64,000 bases of DNA, taken from NCBI GenBank assembly GCA_034432795.1, contig DAOUBF010000047.1, positions 1 through 64,000 of the forward strand, given 5' to 3'. The translations under genes and the position numbers were made by a program. The notes under the pieces are model-generated. The model was not told the origin of the DNA, did not search any database, and saw only the letters and a list, made by a program, of their open reading frames with translations. Positions 8,510-15,974 of this stretch are shown in pieces. This stretch comes from DAOUBF01 sp034432795. Its GTDB lineage: Bacteria > Chloroflexota > Anaerolineae > DSLN01. The number at the start of each line of letters is the position of its first letter. The stretch's first letter is position 1.

Positions 8510-8543
8510 CTCTTAAAAGGCCTAAAAGCCGTCTGGGCGGGAG

Positions 8544-8924
8544 CTACTGCCCTGATTTCTTCTCAATAGGCAGCAGACGTACCCGAATTCGCTCTTCGGT
8601 GACACTGATCACCGCACCCTGGGTAAGAGCATCTACGTCATGCTCTAAGACCCTGGCCAGATGCCGATTGACATTGTCAGGGCGCATGTCCTTCAGGCGG
8701 AAAGAGATCACACTGGGGAGCTTGGCTCCGCTCGCTGCAACCAGTTCGCTGAAATCCAGATCACTGGTGAGCAGAATTCGTCGCTCGTGAAGCGCCTTAT
8801 TCAGAATAAGGGGATCAGGTAATGCGTCCAGGCTTTCTTCATGCAAGTGTATAACCTCGTATCCCAGACCTCGCAGGAACTCCACAGTCTTGGGGGAAAT
8901 CCCCATATCGGCCAGGAATCTCAC
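8544..8924 (-). CDS. DUF5615 PIN-like protein (putative toxin)
   Basis: 126 residues. MRFLADMGISPKTVEFLRGLGYEVIHLHE and LLTSDLDFSELVA match the DUF5615/Mut7-C-like family, a PIN-fold relative. Conserved acidic residues are visible at D6 and in TSDLDF. Members are commonly paired with DUF433 proteins, as here, and are regarded as VapC-like RNase toxins of type II toxin-antitoxin pairs. The start overlaps the DUF433 stop by 4 bases, so translation is coupled. Toxicity and nuclease activity are inference from the family. Confidence 0.82.
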   Translation of the reverse strand: MRFLADMGISPKTVEFLRGLGYEVIHLHEESLDALPDPLILNKALHERRILLTSDLDFSELVAASGAKLPSVISFRLKDMRPDNVNRHLARVLEHDVDALTQGAVISVTEERIRVRLLPIEKKSGQ

Positions 8925-9157
8925 GTTGTGGCCTGCTCCAGTGTGTAGACAGACTCGTCAGCCAGCCATGCCGCATATTGGAGGGCCTGGCGGATGTCCT
9001 CGGCATCCAGATAGGGATAAGCCTCCATGATCTCCTCGGTGCTCATCCCATTCGCCACCAGATTGAGGATCAGGGCCACTGTGACACGCGTCCCTCGGAT
9101 GCACGCCCGCCCGCCCATGATGTTTGAATCAAAGGTGATACGGTCAAAACCTAGCAT
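8921..9157 (-). CDS. DUF433 protein (putative antitoxin)
   Basis: 78 residues with the DUF433 hallmark RITFDSNIMGGRACIRGTRVTV and a helix-turn-helix-like segment (ANGMSTEEIMEAYPYLDAEDIRQAL). DUF433 proteins are the small DNA-binding partner of DUF5615 toxins. It is first in the two-gene operon. Its promoter lies at 9185-9213 and GGAGGG precedes the start. Probably autorepressing (family knowledge). Confidence 0.83.
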   Translation of the reverse strand: MLGFDRITFDSNIMGGRACIRGTRVTVALILNLVANGMSTEEIMEAYPYLDAEDIRQALQYAAWLADESVYTLEQATT

Positions 9158-9184
9158 GGTGGACTTCCCTCCATTCCGGCGAGG

Positions 9185-9213
9185 ATTATACCACGACGGG
9201 AGCGCAAATTGAA
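9185..9213 (-). promoter_or_regulatory. promoter of the DUF433/DUF5615 pair
   Basis: On the minus strand TATAAT is at 9190-9185 and TTCAAT at 9213-9208, spaced 17 bases. The -10 is perfect; the -35 is weak. Confidence 0.65.
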
Positions 9214-9237
9214 GAGGGGGCGTGCTCGTCGTGACGT

Positions 9238-9272
9238 AAGACCTCGCAGGTCTGGGAGACCTGCGAGGTCTT
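9238..9272. terminator. second copy of the 16-bp GACCTCGCAGGTC hairpin
   Basis: Identical in stem and loop to 8475-8509 and followed by TTCTG on the plus strand. Because the stem is symmetrical it could terminate tRNA-Lys transcription on the minus strand. It also marks the upstream border of the toxin-antitoxin-like cassette. Confidence 0.75.
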
Positions 9273-9283
9273 TTCTGAAGCAG

Positions 9284-9357
9284 TGAGCCGTGCAGGATTT
9301 GAACCTGCGACCCAGGGCTTAAAAGGCCCCTGCTCTACCTGGCTGAGCTAACGGCCC
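9284..9357 (-). tRNA. tRNA-Lys (UUU)
   Basis: 74 nt. The minus strand folds with acceptor GGGCCGT/ACGGCTC, D-arm GCTC/GAGC, anticodon loop CTTTTAA (anticodon UUU), and T-arm GCAGG-TTCAAAT-CCTGC. The discriminator is A; CCA is not encoded. A good promoter lies just upstream. Confidence 0.96.
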
Positions 9358-9370
9358 AGGCACGATGGAT

Positions 9371-9399
9371 AGTATAACATCGCCCGCTAGACCTGTCAA
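9371..9399 (-). promoter_or_regulatory. promoter of tRNA-Lys
   Basis: Minus strand: TTGACA at 9399-9394, a 17-base spacer, TATACT at 9376-9371. The start would fall 6-7 bases before the tRNA 5' end. Confidence 0.88.
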
Positions 9400-9436
9400 T
9401 GGCGGAATGGGAGCAGCGGCTTGAACCTCAGGTGCG

Positions 9437-9490
9437 TTTCCCCCCACCCCAACCCTCCCCCGCAAGGGGGGAGGGCGGGGGAGAGGGTGA
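9437..9490. repeat. C-rich palindromic intergenic repeat
   Basis: CCCTCCCCC-GCAA-GGGGGGAGGG forms a very GC-rich hairpin. It is one of many copies of a family also at 40463-40640, 44333-44368, 48388-48421, 50872-50975, 55757-55775 and 58889-58971. This one lies between pspA and tRNA-Lys and may act as a 3' hairpin. Confidence 0.75.
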
Positions 9491-9517
9491 CGTGGCGCCG
9501 TGGGCTTGGAATCCCCT

Positions 9518-10204
9518 TTAGCCCGGTGTGGGGCCGGATTCCGCTGCCAGTCTGGCCTTGAGTTCGGCCAGGGCGATGTCCACCTCGGTGTCGCGCTCCA
9601 GTTCGGCGAACTTCGCCTCAACGATCTGCTGCTCCAACTCTTTGGCCGCCTCCAGGATACCTTCCTCGTCCTCCACGCGCCCCTTGATGCGCTCAAACGC
9701 GGCGAAGGCTGAGTCGGAGACGTGCAGCAGAGAGGTGGTTGCCCGCAGATGCTTCTCGGCCTCAATGCGCTTCTGGCGGGCCAGGATGACGTCCTTCTGG
9801 CGCTTGGCATCTTCAATCTTAGCGCCCAGGGCATGGAGTTGCTGCTGAAGCAGGGTGACCGCCTGGGTCTGCTTCTCCAGTTCCTCCTTCAGGTTGGCTG
9901 CCGTCTTCTCATAGGCCAGCTTGCGGGCGAGGGCCTCACGCGCCAGGTCCTCCTTGCCAGCGCGCAACGCCACCGCCGCCTTGCCCTCCCACTCCTGGGC
10001 CAGGGCCTGGGCCGCCAGATATTCGCGCTCAATCTTCTTCTCATGCGCCATAGACTCGGCCACCTGGATTTTGGCCCGCTCATACTCCGCTTCCATATCG
10101 CGGATGAGTTGATGGATCATCTTCTCCGGGTCCTCGGCCTTATCCAACAGGTCGTTGATATTGGCCTTCAGGATCGTGCTGATACGGTCAATGATGCTGC
10201 TCAT
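9518..10204 (-). CDS. PspA/IM30 family protein
   Basis: 228 residues from ATG 10204, chosen for GGGGAGGA six bases upstream; the frame is open further but lacks homology there. MSSIIDRISTILKANINDLLDKAEDPEKMIHQLIRDME is the family signature, followed by a long continuous coiled coil with heptads to residue ~210. PspA/IM30 proteins bind and remodel stressed cytoplasmic membranes (ESCRT-III superfamily). Monocistronic as far as can be seen. No pspF/pspBC-type regulators are nearby. Confidence 0.93.
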   Translation of the reverse strand: MSSIIDRISTILKANINDLLDKAEDPEKMIHQLIRDMEAEYERAKIQVAESMAHEKKIEREYLAAQALAQEWEGKAAVALRAGKEDLAREALARKLAYEKTAANLKEELEKQTQAVTLLQQQLHALGAKIEDAKRQKDVILARQKRIEAEKHLRATTSLLHVSDSAFAAFERIKGRVEDEEGILEAAKELEQQIVEAKFAELERDTEVDIALAELKARLAAESGPTPG

Positions 10205-10315
10205 GGCGTCCTCCCCATGTGTGTATCTTGTTGGGGATTGTACTATGAAAGCCAGGGGACTGCATGACAAGTGGCGGACAAGGAACTGACGGTTGAAACC
10301 GGCGGCGGGGGAGGT

Positions 10316-10345
10316 TTGCCAGATAAGTGATCTGTGCTGTATCAT
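10316..10345 (+). promoter_or_regulatory. promoter of the CBS-domain gene
   Basis: TTGCCA (10316-10321), an 18-base spacer, TATCAT (10340-10345). TGTCA-TCTT-TGACA (10358-10371) in the leader is a small palindrome just before the ribosome site. Confidence 0.6.
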
Positions 10346-10383
10346 TAGAAGAGGGCCTGTCATCTTTGACATGAGGAGAGACT

Positions 10384-10788
10384 ATGATCTATACAGTTGC
10401 AGAGGCGATGAGCAGCCCGGTGGTCAGTGTGGACCGCGATATGACTGTGGCGGCGGCGCTCACCCTGATGCGCCGCAAGGGCATCTCCAGCGTCCTGGTC
10501 CGCCCGCGCGGCCCCGACGACGATTGGGGGATCATGACCAAGCGCGACGTGATCACCAAGGTGGTCGCCCAAGACCTGGACCCGCGCGCGGTGCGCGTGG
10601 GCGATATTATGACGGTTCACCTGATCACCGCCCGCCCGGAATGGACGCTCAAGGAGTGCTCGCTTAAGATGCGAGCGGTCGGCGTGCGCCGCCTGCCGGT
10701 GGTGAACGACCAGGGGGAGGTGATCGGCATCATCAGCGATACAGACATCTTCCAGGCAGTTGAAGAGCGCGGCTGGGAGGGCGGTTAA
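10384..10788 (+). CDS. tandem CBS-domain protein
   Basis: 134 residues made of two CBS motifs (a Bateman module): MSSPVVSVDRDMTVAAALTLMRRKGISSVLV...DDDWGIMTKRDV and MTVHLITARPEWTLKECSLKMRAVGVRRLPVVND-GEVIGIISDTDIF. Stand-alone CBS pairs bind adenosyl nucleotides and regulate partner enzymes. The GTG of the lipid kinase gene starts 3 bases after this stop, so the two are co-translated. GAGGAGA precedes the start. Confidence 0.92.
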   Translation: MIYTVAEAMSSPVVSVDRDMTVAAALTLMRRKGISSVLVRPRGPDDDWGIMTKRDVITKVVAQDLDPRAVRVGDIMTVHLITARPEWTLKECSLKMRAVGVRRLPVVNDQGEVIGIISDTDIFQAVEERGWEGG

Positions 10789-10791
10789 AGC

Positions 10792-11706
10792 GTGACCCGC
10801 GCTCTGATCATCCTCAACCCGGCGGCCAATCACACGCGGGCAAGCGCGCTCTGGCCGCGCCTGCGGAAGACCCTCTCCGGCCTGGGGGCTGATTGGATAG
10901 AGACAGAGCAGCCCGGCCATGCCATGCACCTGGCTGCTGAGGCGGCCCGCAGCGGTTGCCCGCTGGTTGTTGCCGTCGGGGGCGATGGCACCGTTAACGA
11001 AGTGGTCAACGGCGTGTTGTCGGTGGGCGCGCCCGGCACAGCCGTCGGGGTTATCCCTAGCGGTTCAGGCAACGATTTCTCCTTCAGCCTGGGCCTGCCT
11101 GCGGAGCCGGAGGCGGCTGCGCGGCGGCTGTTGGAGGGCCGCCCCCGCACCGTGGATGTCGGCCATGTCCAGGGGGAGACCCCCCAGGGCCGGCGTGCCC
11201 GCTATTATGTCAATGGGTTTGGCATCGGCTTTGATGCCGCCGTGGCCATTGAGAGCAACAAGGTCCGGGGGGTGCACGGCTTCCTGCGCTACCTGGTGGC
11301 CGCGCTGCGCACGATGCTATTCTACTATCACGCGCCCCATATGCAGGTGATGATTGATGGGCGCCCGGTCACCAAACCGATCTTGATGTTTTCCATCAAC
11401 AATGGGCGGCGCATCGGCGGCGGCTTCTTCCTCACGCCGGAGGCCGTTCCCGATGATGGCTGGCTGGACCTGTGCTACGCCGACCCGGTGAGCCAGGTGA
11501 CTATGCTGCGGCTGATCCCGGAGGCCATGCGCGGCACCCATGGCCGCTTCCCCTGCTTTCGCCTGGAACGCGCCCGCCATGTGACCATCCAGGCCGACCG
11601 CGCCCTGCCGGTCTATGCCGACGGCGAGATCTTCGCCGACTACGACGATGACCTGCGCTGCCTGGAGGTGCGGGTGGTGCCGGGCGCGCTTCGCGTCATC
11701 GTCTAA
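10792..11706 (+). CDS. diacylglycerol kinase-family lipid kinase (YegS/DagK-like)
   Basis: 304 residues, GTG start. The catalytic-domain motif VVAVGGDGTVNEVVNGVL is at residues ~62-79, followed by GVIPSGSGNDFSFSLGLP, both diagnostic of DAGK_cat. The C-terminal half (ILMFSINNGRRIGGGFFLTPEAVPDDGWLDLCYA) is the YegS/BmrU beta-sandwich. It phosphorylates diacylglycerol or a related lipid at the membrane face; exact substrate unknown. Downstream partner of the CBS gene. Confidence 0.92.
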   Translation: MTRALIILNPAANHTRASALWPRLRKTLSGLGADWIETEQPGHAMHLAAEAARSGCPLVVAVGGDGTVNEVVNGVLSVGAPGTAVGVIPSGSGNDFSFSLGLPAEPEAAARRLLEGRPRTVDVGHVQGETPQGRRARYYVNGFGIGFDAAVAIESNKVRGVHGFLRYLVAALRTMLFYYHAPHMQVMIDGRPVTKPILMFSINNGRRIGGGFFLTPEAVPDDGWLDLCYADPVSQVTMLRLIPEAMRGTHGRFPCFRLERARHVTIQADRALPVYADGEIFADYDDDLRCLEVRVVPGALRVIV

Positions 11707-11774
11707 GGTACAACACGCCAAATGTAAGCCCCAACCGCCAGAGAGCGTTTCACCAGTGACGTTTCACGCAGGAG

Positions 11775-13490
11775 ATGCGCGACCTCTATCACGTCCTTGT
11801 GGACTATGACGCGGTCATGCTGCGGGCGATCGCTGAGTTGTGGGGCGTGTCGCTGACGGCGCGGCAGAGCCGTGAGATGGCGGCTGAACTCGCCAGGCAT
11901 CTGTGCCAGCCGGGGGTGGTGGAGCGCGCCTGGGGGGATAGCCTGTGCCGCGTCGGGCTGGAGGCATTGGTTGCAGCAGGGGGACGCCTGCCCGCGCCGC
12001 AGTTTGACCGCCGCTTTGGCGAGGTGCGTCCCTTCGGGCCAGGACGCCTGGAACGTGAGCGCCCCTGGACCGCGCCCGCGAACGTGGCCGAGGCGCTGTG
12101 GTATCGCGGGCTGATCGGGCGCGCCTTTGAACCGGGGCCGGCCGGGCCGCAGGCCTTTGTCTTTATCCCCTCCGATGTGCTGGCGCTCCTGGCGCAGGGC
12201 CAGCGCGCCACCGCCAGCCCCTCGCGAACGCCCCCGTTGGGCGTAAAAGCAGCGGAACCGGCGGCATTCACCCCCGCGCCGACTACCCTGGTGGATGACC
12301 TATGCACGCTCCTGGCCTATCTCCAGATGACCCAGGTGGCCGCCGACAGGCAGGAAGGACTGGCGGAGCGCCACCGGCAGGCGCTGGCGCGTTACCTGTT
12401 GGATGCCACAGGCGCCGCAGAGGGCCGGGGGCGCTTTGCCTTTCTGTGGGGCCTGGGTCTGGCGGCAGGCCTGATTGTGGCCACAGGCCGCCAGTGGAAG
12501 CCGGAGCCGGAGCGGGCGCGGGCCTGGCTCTCCGCCGGGCGCGAGGCGCAACTGGCCGCGCTGGCCGCCGCCTGGCGGGATGCCCCCCACTGGAACGACC
12601 TGTGGCATGTGCCCTCGCTGCGGCCTGAGGACACGGGTTGGCGCAATGACCCCGTGCTGGCGCGGCGGGCGATCTTGCGCCTGCTGGCAGAGTTGTCCCC
12701 CGGCTCCTCCGCGGAAGGGGAAAGGCCCGTATGGTGGGACCTGGCGGCGTTTATCGCCGGGGTCAAGGCCCACGAGCCGGATTTCCAACGGCCAACGGGC
12801 GATTACACGAGTTGGTATCTGCGCGATGCGGCCAGCGGCGAATACTTAAAGGGCTTTGAGAGTTGGGAGGCTGTTGAGGGGGCACTGATCGCCTTTCTCC
12901 TTCAGGGGCCGCTGCACTGGCTGGGGTTGGTGGATGTCGCGCCGGGGGCGTTTCGCTTCACGCCGCGTGGCCTGCGCTTCTTGAGGAGGGAGGCACCTGG
13001 GCCGGATGCAGAGAAAACGGCCCGGTTGAGCGTCCACGCAGATGGAACGATTGACGTGCCGCGCAGCGCCAACCGCTACCAGCGCTTTCAGACCGCCCGG
13101 ATCGCCGCCTGGGTTACAGCAGGCGAAACCTACCGCTACCGGTTTACACCGGCATCGCTGGCGCGGGCGGACAAACAGGGCATCCGGGTGGAGCAGGTCC
13201 TGTCCTTCCTGGGCCGGGCGTCCGGGGGGCGATTGCCGGGGGCGCTGGTGCAGGCGCTGCGCCGCTGGGCGCAGGCCGGGACGCAGGTGCGCCTGCGCGA
13301 TATGGTGGTGCTTCAGGTGACCTCGGCGCAGGTCTTGGAGGCGCTACGGGCCTCCCCGGCGGTGCGCCCCTATCTGGGCGAAGCACTCGGCCCGCTGGCC
13401 GTCGCCGTGCGCCGCGCCGATTGGCCGCGCCTGGAGCAGGCCATCCGCCAGCTCGGTTATCTGCCGGAGGTGGAGGGGCTGGAGGAGTAA
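11775..13490 (+). CDS. helicase-associated-domain protein (XPB/Ssl2-type C-terminal module), no helicase motor
   Basis: 571 residues. The last ~150 (VHADGTIDVP...YQRFQTARIAAWVTAGETYRYRFTPASLARADKQGIRVEQVLSFLGRASGGRLPGALVQALRRWA) match the helicase C-terminal domain PF13625, found in XPB-like helicases and in stand-alone proteins. No Walker A or DEAH box is visible, so this is not itself a helicase. The N-terminal ~400 residues are helical and Arg/Ala-rich, with winged-helix-like stretches. Function unknown. A ribosome site (GGAG) abuts ATG 11775, unusually close. The thioesterase gene follows after 14 bases. Confidence 0.7.
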   Translation: MRDLYHVLVDYDAVMLRAIAELWGVSLTARQSREMAAELARHLCQPGVVERAWGDSLCRVGLEALVAAGGRLPAPQFDRRFGEVRPFGPGRLERERPWTAPANVAEALWYRGLIGRAFEPGPAGPQAFVFIPSDVLALLAQGQRATASPSRTPPLGVKAAEPAAFTPAPTTLVDDLCTLLAYLQMTQVAADRQEGLAERHRQALARYLLDATGAAEGRGRFAFLWGLGLAAGLIVATGRQWKPEPERARAWLSAGREAQLAALAAAWRDAPHWNDLWHVPSLRPEDTGWRNDPVLARRAILRLLAELSPGSSAEGERPVWWDLAAFIAGVKAHEPDFQRPTGDYTSWYLRDAASGEYLKGFESWEAVEGALIAFLLQGPLHWLGLVDVAPGAFRFTPRGLRFLRREAPGPDAEKTARLSVHADGTIDVPRSANRYQRFQTARIAAWVTAGETYRYRFTPASLARADKQGIRVEQVLSFLGRASGGRLPGALVQALRRWAQAGTQVRLRDMVVLQVTSAQVLEALRASPAVRPYLGEALGPLAVAVRRADWPRLEQAIRQLGYLPEVEGLEE

Positions 13491-13504
13491 AAGGAGGCAA
13501 ACAC

Positions 13505-13900
13505 ATGGCACTGACACCGGGCCTGAGGGCCGAAGCGACGACCGTCGTATCGCCTGAGAACACCGCAGCAGCGGTCGGATCGGGCGGCGTGGAGGTGTTC
13601 GCCACGCCAGCGCTGATCGCCTTGATGGAGAAAGCAGCGCTGCAGGCTGTGGCGACAGAGTTGGAGGTGGGCGATGTCACGGTGGGCACGATGGTGCACG
13701 TGCGCCACCTGGCGGCGACGCCTATCGGCCAGCGGGTGCGGGCGACGGCGGAGTTGATCGCGGTGGATGAGCGGCGGCTGCTTTTCGCTGTGGAGGCTTA
13801 CGATGAGGTGCAGAAGATCGGCGAGGGGCAACACGAACGTGTCATCGTCAACCTGGAGCGCTTTCTGAGCCGCCTGAATAAAAAGCCTCCGACGCCTTGA
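13505..13900 (+). CDS. FlK-like hotdog thioesterase
   Basis: 131 residues from ATG 13505 with AAAAGGAGG upstream. The hotdog core has TPALIALMEKAALQAV (Glu of the catalytic set), GTMVHVRHLAATPIGQRVRATAELIAVDERRLLFAVEAYDE. This follows the fluoroacetyl-CoA thioesterase family, whose members hydrolyse short acyl-CoAs. The substrate is not known here. The stop lies inside the terminator hairpin. Confidence 0.85.
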   Translation: MALTPGLRAEATTVVSPENTAAAVGSGGVEVFATPALIALMEKAALQAVATELEVGDVTVGTMVHVRHLAATPIGQRVRATAELIAVDERRLLFAVEAYDEVQKIGEGQHERVIVNLERFLSRLNKKPPTP

Positions 13901-13917
13901 CGGCGCGGAGGCTTCTT
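13883..13917 (+). terminator. intrinsic terminator overlapping the thioesterase stop
   Basis: AAGCCTCCG (13883-13891) pairs with CGGAGGCTT (13906-13914), continued inside by CGCC/GGCG, then CTT. It also lies just past the 3' end of the convergent tRNA-Asp. Confidence 0.75.
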
Positions 13918-13925
13918 ACGGCCAG

Positions 13926-13998
13926 CGGGAGCGACGGGGTTCGAACCCGCGATCTCCGGCTTGACAGGCCGGCGTGTTCACCGCTACACCACGCCCCC
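13926..13998 (-). tRNA. tRNA-Asp (GUC)
   Basis: 73 nt on the minus strand: acceptor GGGGGCG/CGCTCCC, D-arm GTGT/ACAC, anticodon loop CTGTCAA (anticodon GUC), T-arm GCGGG-TTCGAAC-CCCGT, discriminator G. CCA is not encoded. Confidence 0.96.
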
Positions 13999-14008
13999 AG
14001 CAGGTCTG

Positions 14009-14037
14009 ATCATACCACGAAAGCCAGAGAGCGTCAA
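14009..14037 (-). promoter_or_regulatory. promoter of tRNA-Asp
   Basis: Minus strand: TTGACG (14037-14032), 17-base spacer, TATGAT (14014-14009). Confidence 0.87.
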
Positions 14038-14047
14038 GGCTGGCAAA

Positions 14048-15094
14048 TTAGAGCGCTGACCTCAGCACAGCGGCGAAGGCAGCCAATGCTTTGTCTATGT
14101 CCTCCGCTTTGACCCAATAGTGCGTCACCGCGCGGAAGCGGCGCGGACCAACCACGCCGACCCTGACGCCGCGCTCGGCCAACTGCGTCGCCACTGCCTT
14201 CGCCTCCAGGCGCACCTCCGGCCTGAGGTCAAAGAAGACGATATTGGTCTGAACGCGCTCCGGCTCAATCACGACCCCCGGCAGGTTGGCCAGCCCTTCC
14301 GCCAGGCGCCGCGCGTTGGCGTGGTCCTCGGCCAGCCGGTCCACCATCCTCTCCAGCGCGACGATGCCTGCCGCAGCCAGGATGCCCGCCTGGCGCATAC
14401 CACCGCCCAGCACCTTGCGCGTCCGCCGCGCCTCGCGGATGAAGTCCGCCGAACCACATAAGACTGAGCCGACCGGTGCGCACAGCCCCTTAGAGAGGCA
14501 AAAGGTGATGGAGTCGGCGGGCGCGGCCAGGTCGCGGGCGTCCACACCCTGGGCGATGGCGGCGTTGAAGATGCGTGCGCCATCTATATGCAGCTTCAGG
14601 CCGCGCTCGTGGGCCAGGCGCCCCACCGCCGCCGTATAGGCCACACTCAGGGCCGCACCGTAGCAGCGGTTGTGCGTGTTCTCCAGGCAGATGAGCCGGG
14701 TGCGGGGATAATGCGGGTTGTCCTCGCGGATGGCCCCCAGGATGTCCACCAGGGCGAGAGTCCCATCGGGCGCGTTACGCACAGGGTAAGGATGCACCCC
14801 GCCGAGGGCAGCTATCCCGCCGGCCTCTGAGGTGAACGTGTGGGCCTGGTCGCCCAGGATGACCTCATCACCGCGCCCGCAGTGGGTCAGGATGGCGGCC
14901 AGGTTGCCCATCGTCCCGCTGGGGACGAACATGGCGGCCTCCTTGCCCATGCGCTCGGCGGCCAATGCCTCCAGCCGGTTGACCGTGGGGTCCTCGCTAT
15001 AGACGTCATCGCCGACCTCGGCCTGAGCCATCGCCTGGCGCATCTCCGGCGTGGGTTGGGTAACTGTATCGCTGCGCAAGTCAATGATGTGCAT
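14048..15094 (-). CDS. threonine aldolase (low-specificity, PLP enzyme)
   Basis: 348 residues from ATG 15094. IDLRSDTVTQPTPEMRQAMAQAEVGDDVYSEDPTVNRLE is the family start; FCLSKGLCAPVGSVLCG carries the PLP-binding lysine, and the acidic LKLHIDGARIFNA motif binds the cofactor ring nitrogen. It cleaves L-threonine or L-allo-threonine to glycine and acetaldehyde in the cytoplasm. Upstream ATGs exist, but homology begins here. A TATAAT lies only 7 bases before the start, with no Shine-Dalgarno sequence, so the message is probably leaderless. Confidence 0.94.
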   Translation of the reverse strand: MHIIDLRSDTVTQPTPEMRQAMAQAEVGDDVYSEDPTVNRLEALAAERMGKEAAMFVPSGTMGNLAAILTHCGRGDEVILGDQAHTFTSEAGGIAALGGVHPYPVRNAPDGTLALVDILGAIREDNPHYPRTRLICLENTHNRCYGAALSVAYTAAVGRLAHERGLKLHIDGARIFNAAIAQGVDARDLAAPADSITFCLSKGLCAPVGSVLCGSADFIREARRTRKVLGGGMRQAGILAAAGIVALERMVDRLAEDHANARRLAEGLANLPGVVIEPERVQTNIVFFDLRPEVRLEAKAVATQLAERGVRVGVVGPRRFRAVTHYWVKAEDIDKALAAFAAVLRSAL

Positions 15095-15101
15095 GGGCGC
15101 A

Positions 15102-15107
15102 ATTATA
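15102..15107 (-). promoter_or_regulatory. -10 box immediately upstream of threonine aldolase
   Basis: TATAAT on the minus strand, 7 bases before the ATG, predicts transcription starting at or next to the A of the start codon. No convincing -35 is seen. Confidence 0.6.
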
Positions 15108-15183
15108 GCCCGATCTGGGGGGCGATGCCTAACCCGGCTGCTGCGGTCTGGCCTGCGCTTGAGCAGGCGATGAACCAAGGAGA

Positions 15184-15212
15184 TTGACAGAGGTGCCCCT
15201 TCGTGCTATAAA
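15184..15212 (+). promoter_or_regulatory. promoter of the peroxiredoxin gene
   Basis: TTGACA (15184-15189), 17 bases, TATAAA (15207-15212). The transcript leader to ATG 15329 would be about 110 bases. Confidence 0.85.
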
Positions 15213-15328
15213 CTGGTCAGGCCAGGGGGAGTCCTTCCTATCCTCGTTGCAGCAGTGGCCTTAGAGCTGGGGGCACCAGCAGACAGGGAGACATGGAAGA
15301 AGGGCTTGCCTGACCAGGCAGAAACAAC

Positions 15329-15889
15329 ATGGCTACGCATCCTTCAGGACTACCGCATGATCTGCCGCGCCCTGTGGACGATGGCGCGGCGGCCCACCTG
15401 GAAGGCGCCATGCTCCCTGATGTCGCCCTCCCCGCCACCGACGGCCAGAGGGTTCACCTTGCTACCCTCCCTGGCCGCTTTGTGCTCTACATCTACCCCA
15501 TGACCGGGCGCCCTGGCGTCCCCTTGCCCGATAACTGGGACGCCATCCCCGGCGCACGCGGTTGCACGGCGCAGGCGTGCAGCTTCCGTGATCATCATGC
15601 GGAGTTACAATCCCTGAACGTTGGCGTTTTCGGCTTAAGCGTCCAATCCACCGAGGATCAGAGGGAGGCGCGAGACCGCCTGCACCTCCCCTTCCAACTC
15701 CTGAGCGACAGCGCCCTTCAGTTGAAGCGCCTGCTTCGCCTGCCGACGTTCACCGCTGGGGGCAGGGAATTTTACAAGCGATTGACGCTGATCGTGGAGA
15801 ATGGGCGCATCGTGAAGGTGTTTTACCCCGTCTTTCCGCCCGACCGAAATGCGGATGACGTCCTCGCCTGGTTGCGGGGTCACGCCTGA
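15329..15889 (+). CDS. peroxiredoxin (Bcp/PrxQ-like, AhpC/TSA family)
   Basis: 186 residues. The thioredoxin-fold core has FVLYIYPMTGRPG, then IPGARGCTAQACSFRDHHAEL. The GCT cysteine is peroxidatic, and a second cysteine five residues later matches the resolving cysteine of Bcp/PrxQ enzymes. The long N-terminal ~28 residues are not typical and the start is uncertain. Reduces peroxides using thioredoxin or similar donors. It has its own strong promoter. Confidence 0.88.
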   Translation: MATHPSGLPHDLPRPVDDGAAAHLEGAMLPDVALPATDGQRVHLATLPGRFVLYIYPMTGRPGVPLPDNWDAIPGARGCTAQACSFRDHHAELQSLNVGVFGLSVQSTEDQREARDRLHLPFQLLSDSALQLKRLLRLPTFTAGGREFYKRLTLIVENGRIVKVFYPVFPPDRNADDVLAWLRGHA

Positions 15890-15974
15890 AGGCGAGGCCA
15901 CTCTCCACCCTGATCGGATTCAGGCAGGTGAGCGTATAGTCCAGTAGCTGGCATATTTCTACTGGAGGATGGCT

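Noticed and set aside
13897..14112. 71-codon frame across tRNA-Asp
   Set aside because: Overlaps the tRNA and its promoter; SGSDGVRTRDLRLDRPACSPLHH is a translated tRNA, a common annotation artefact.
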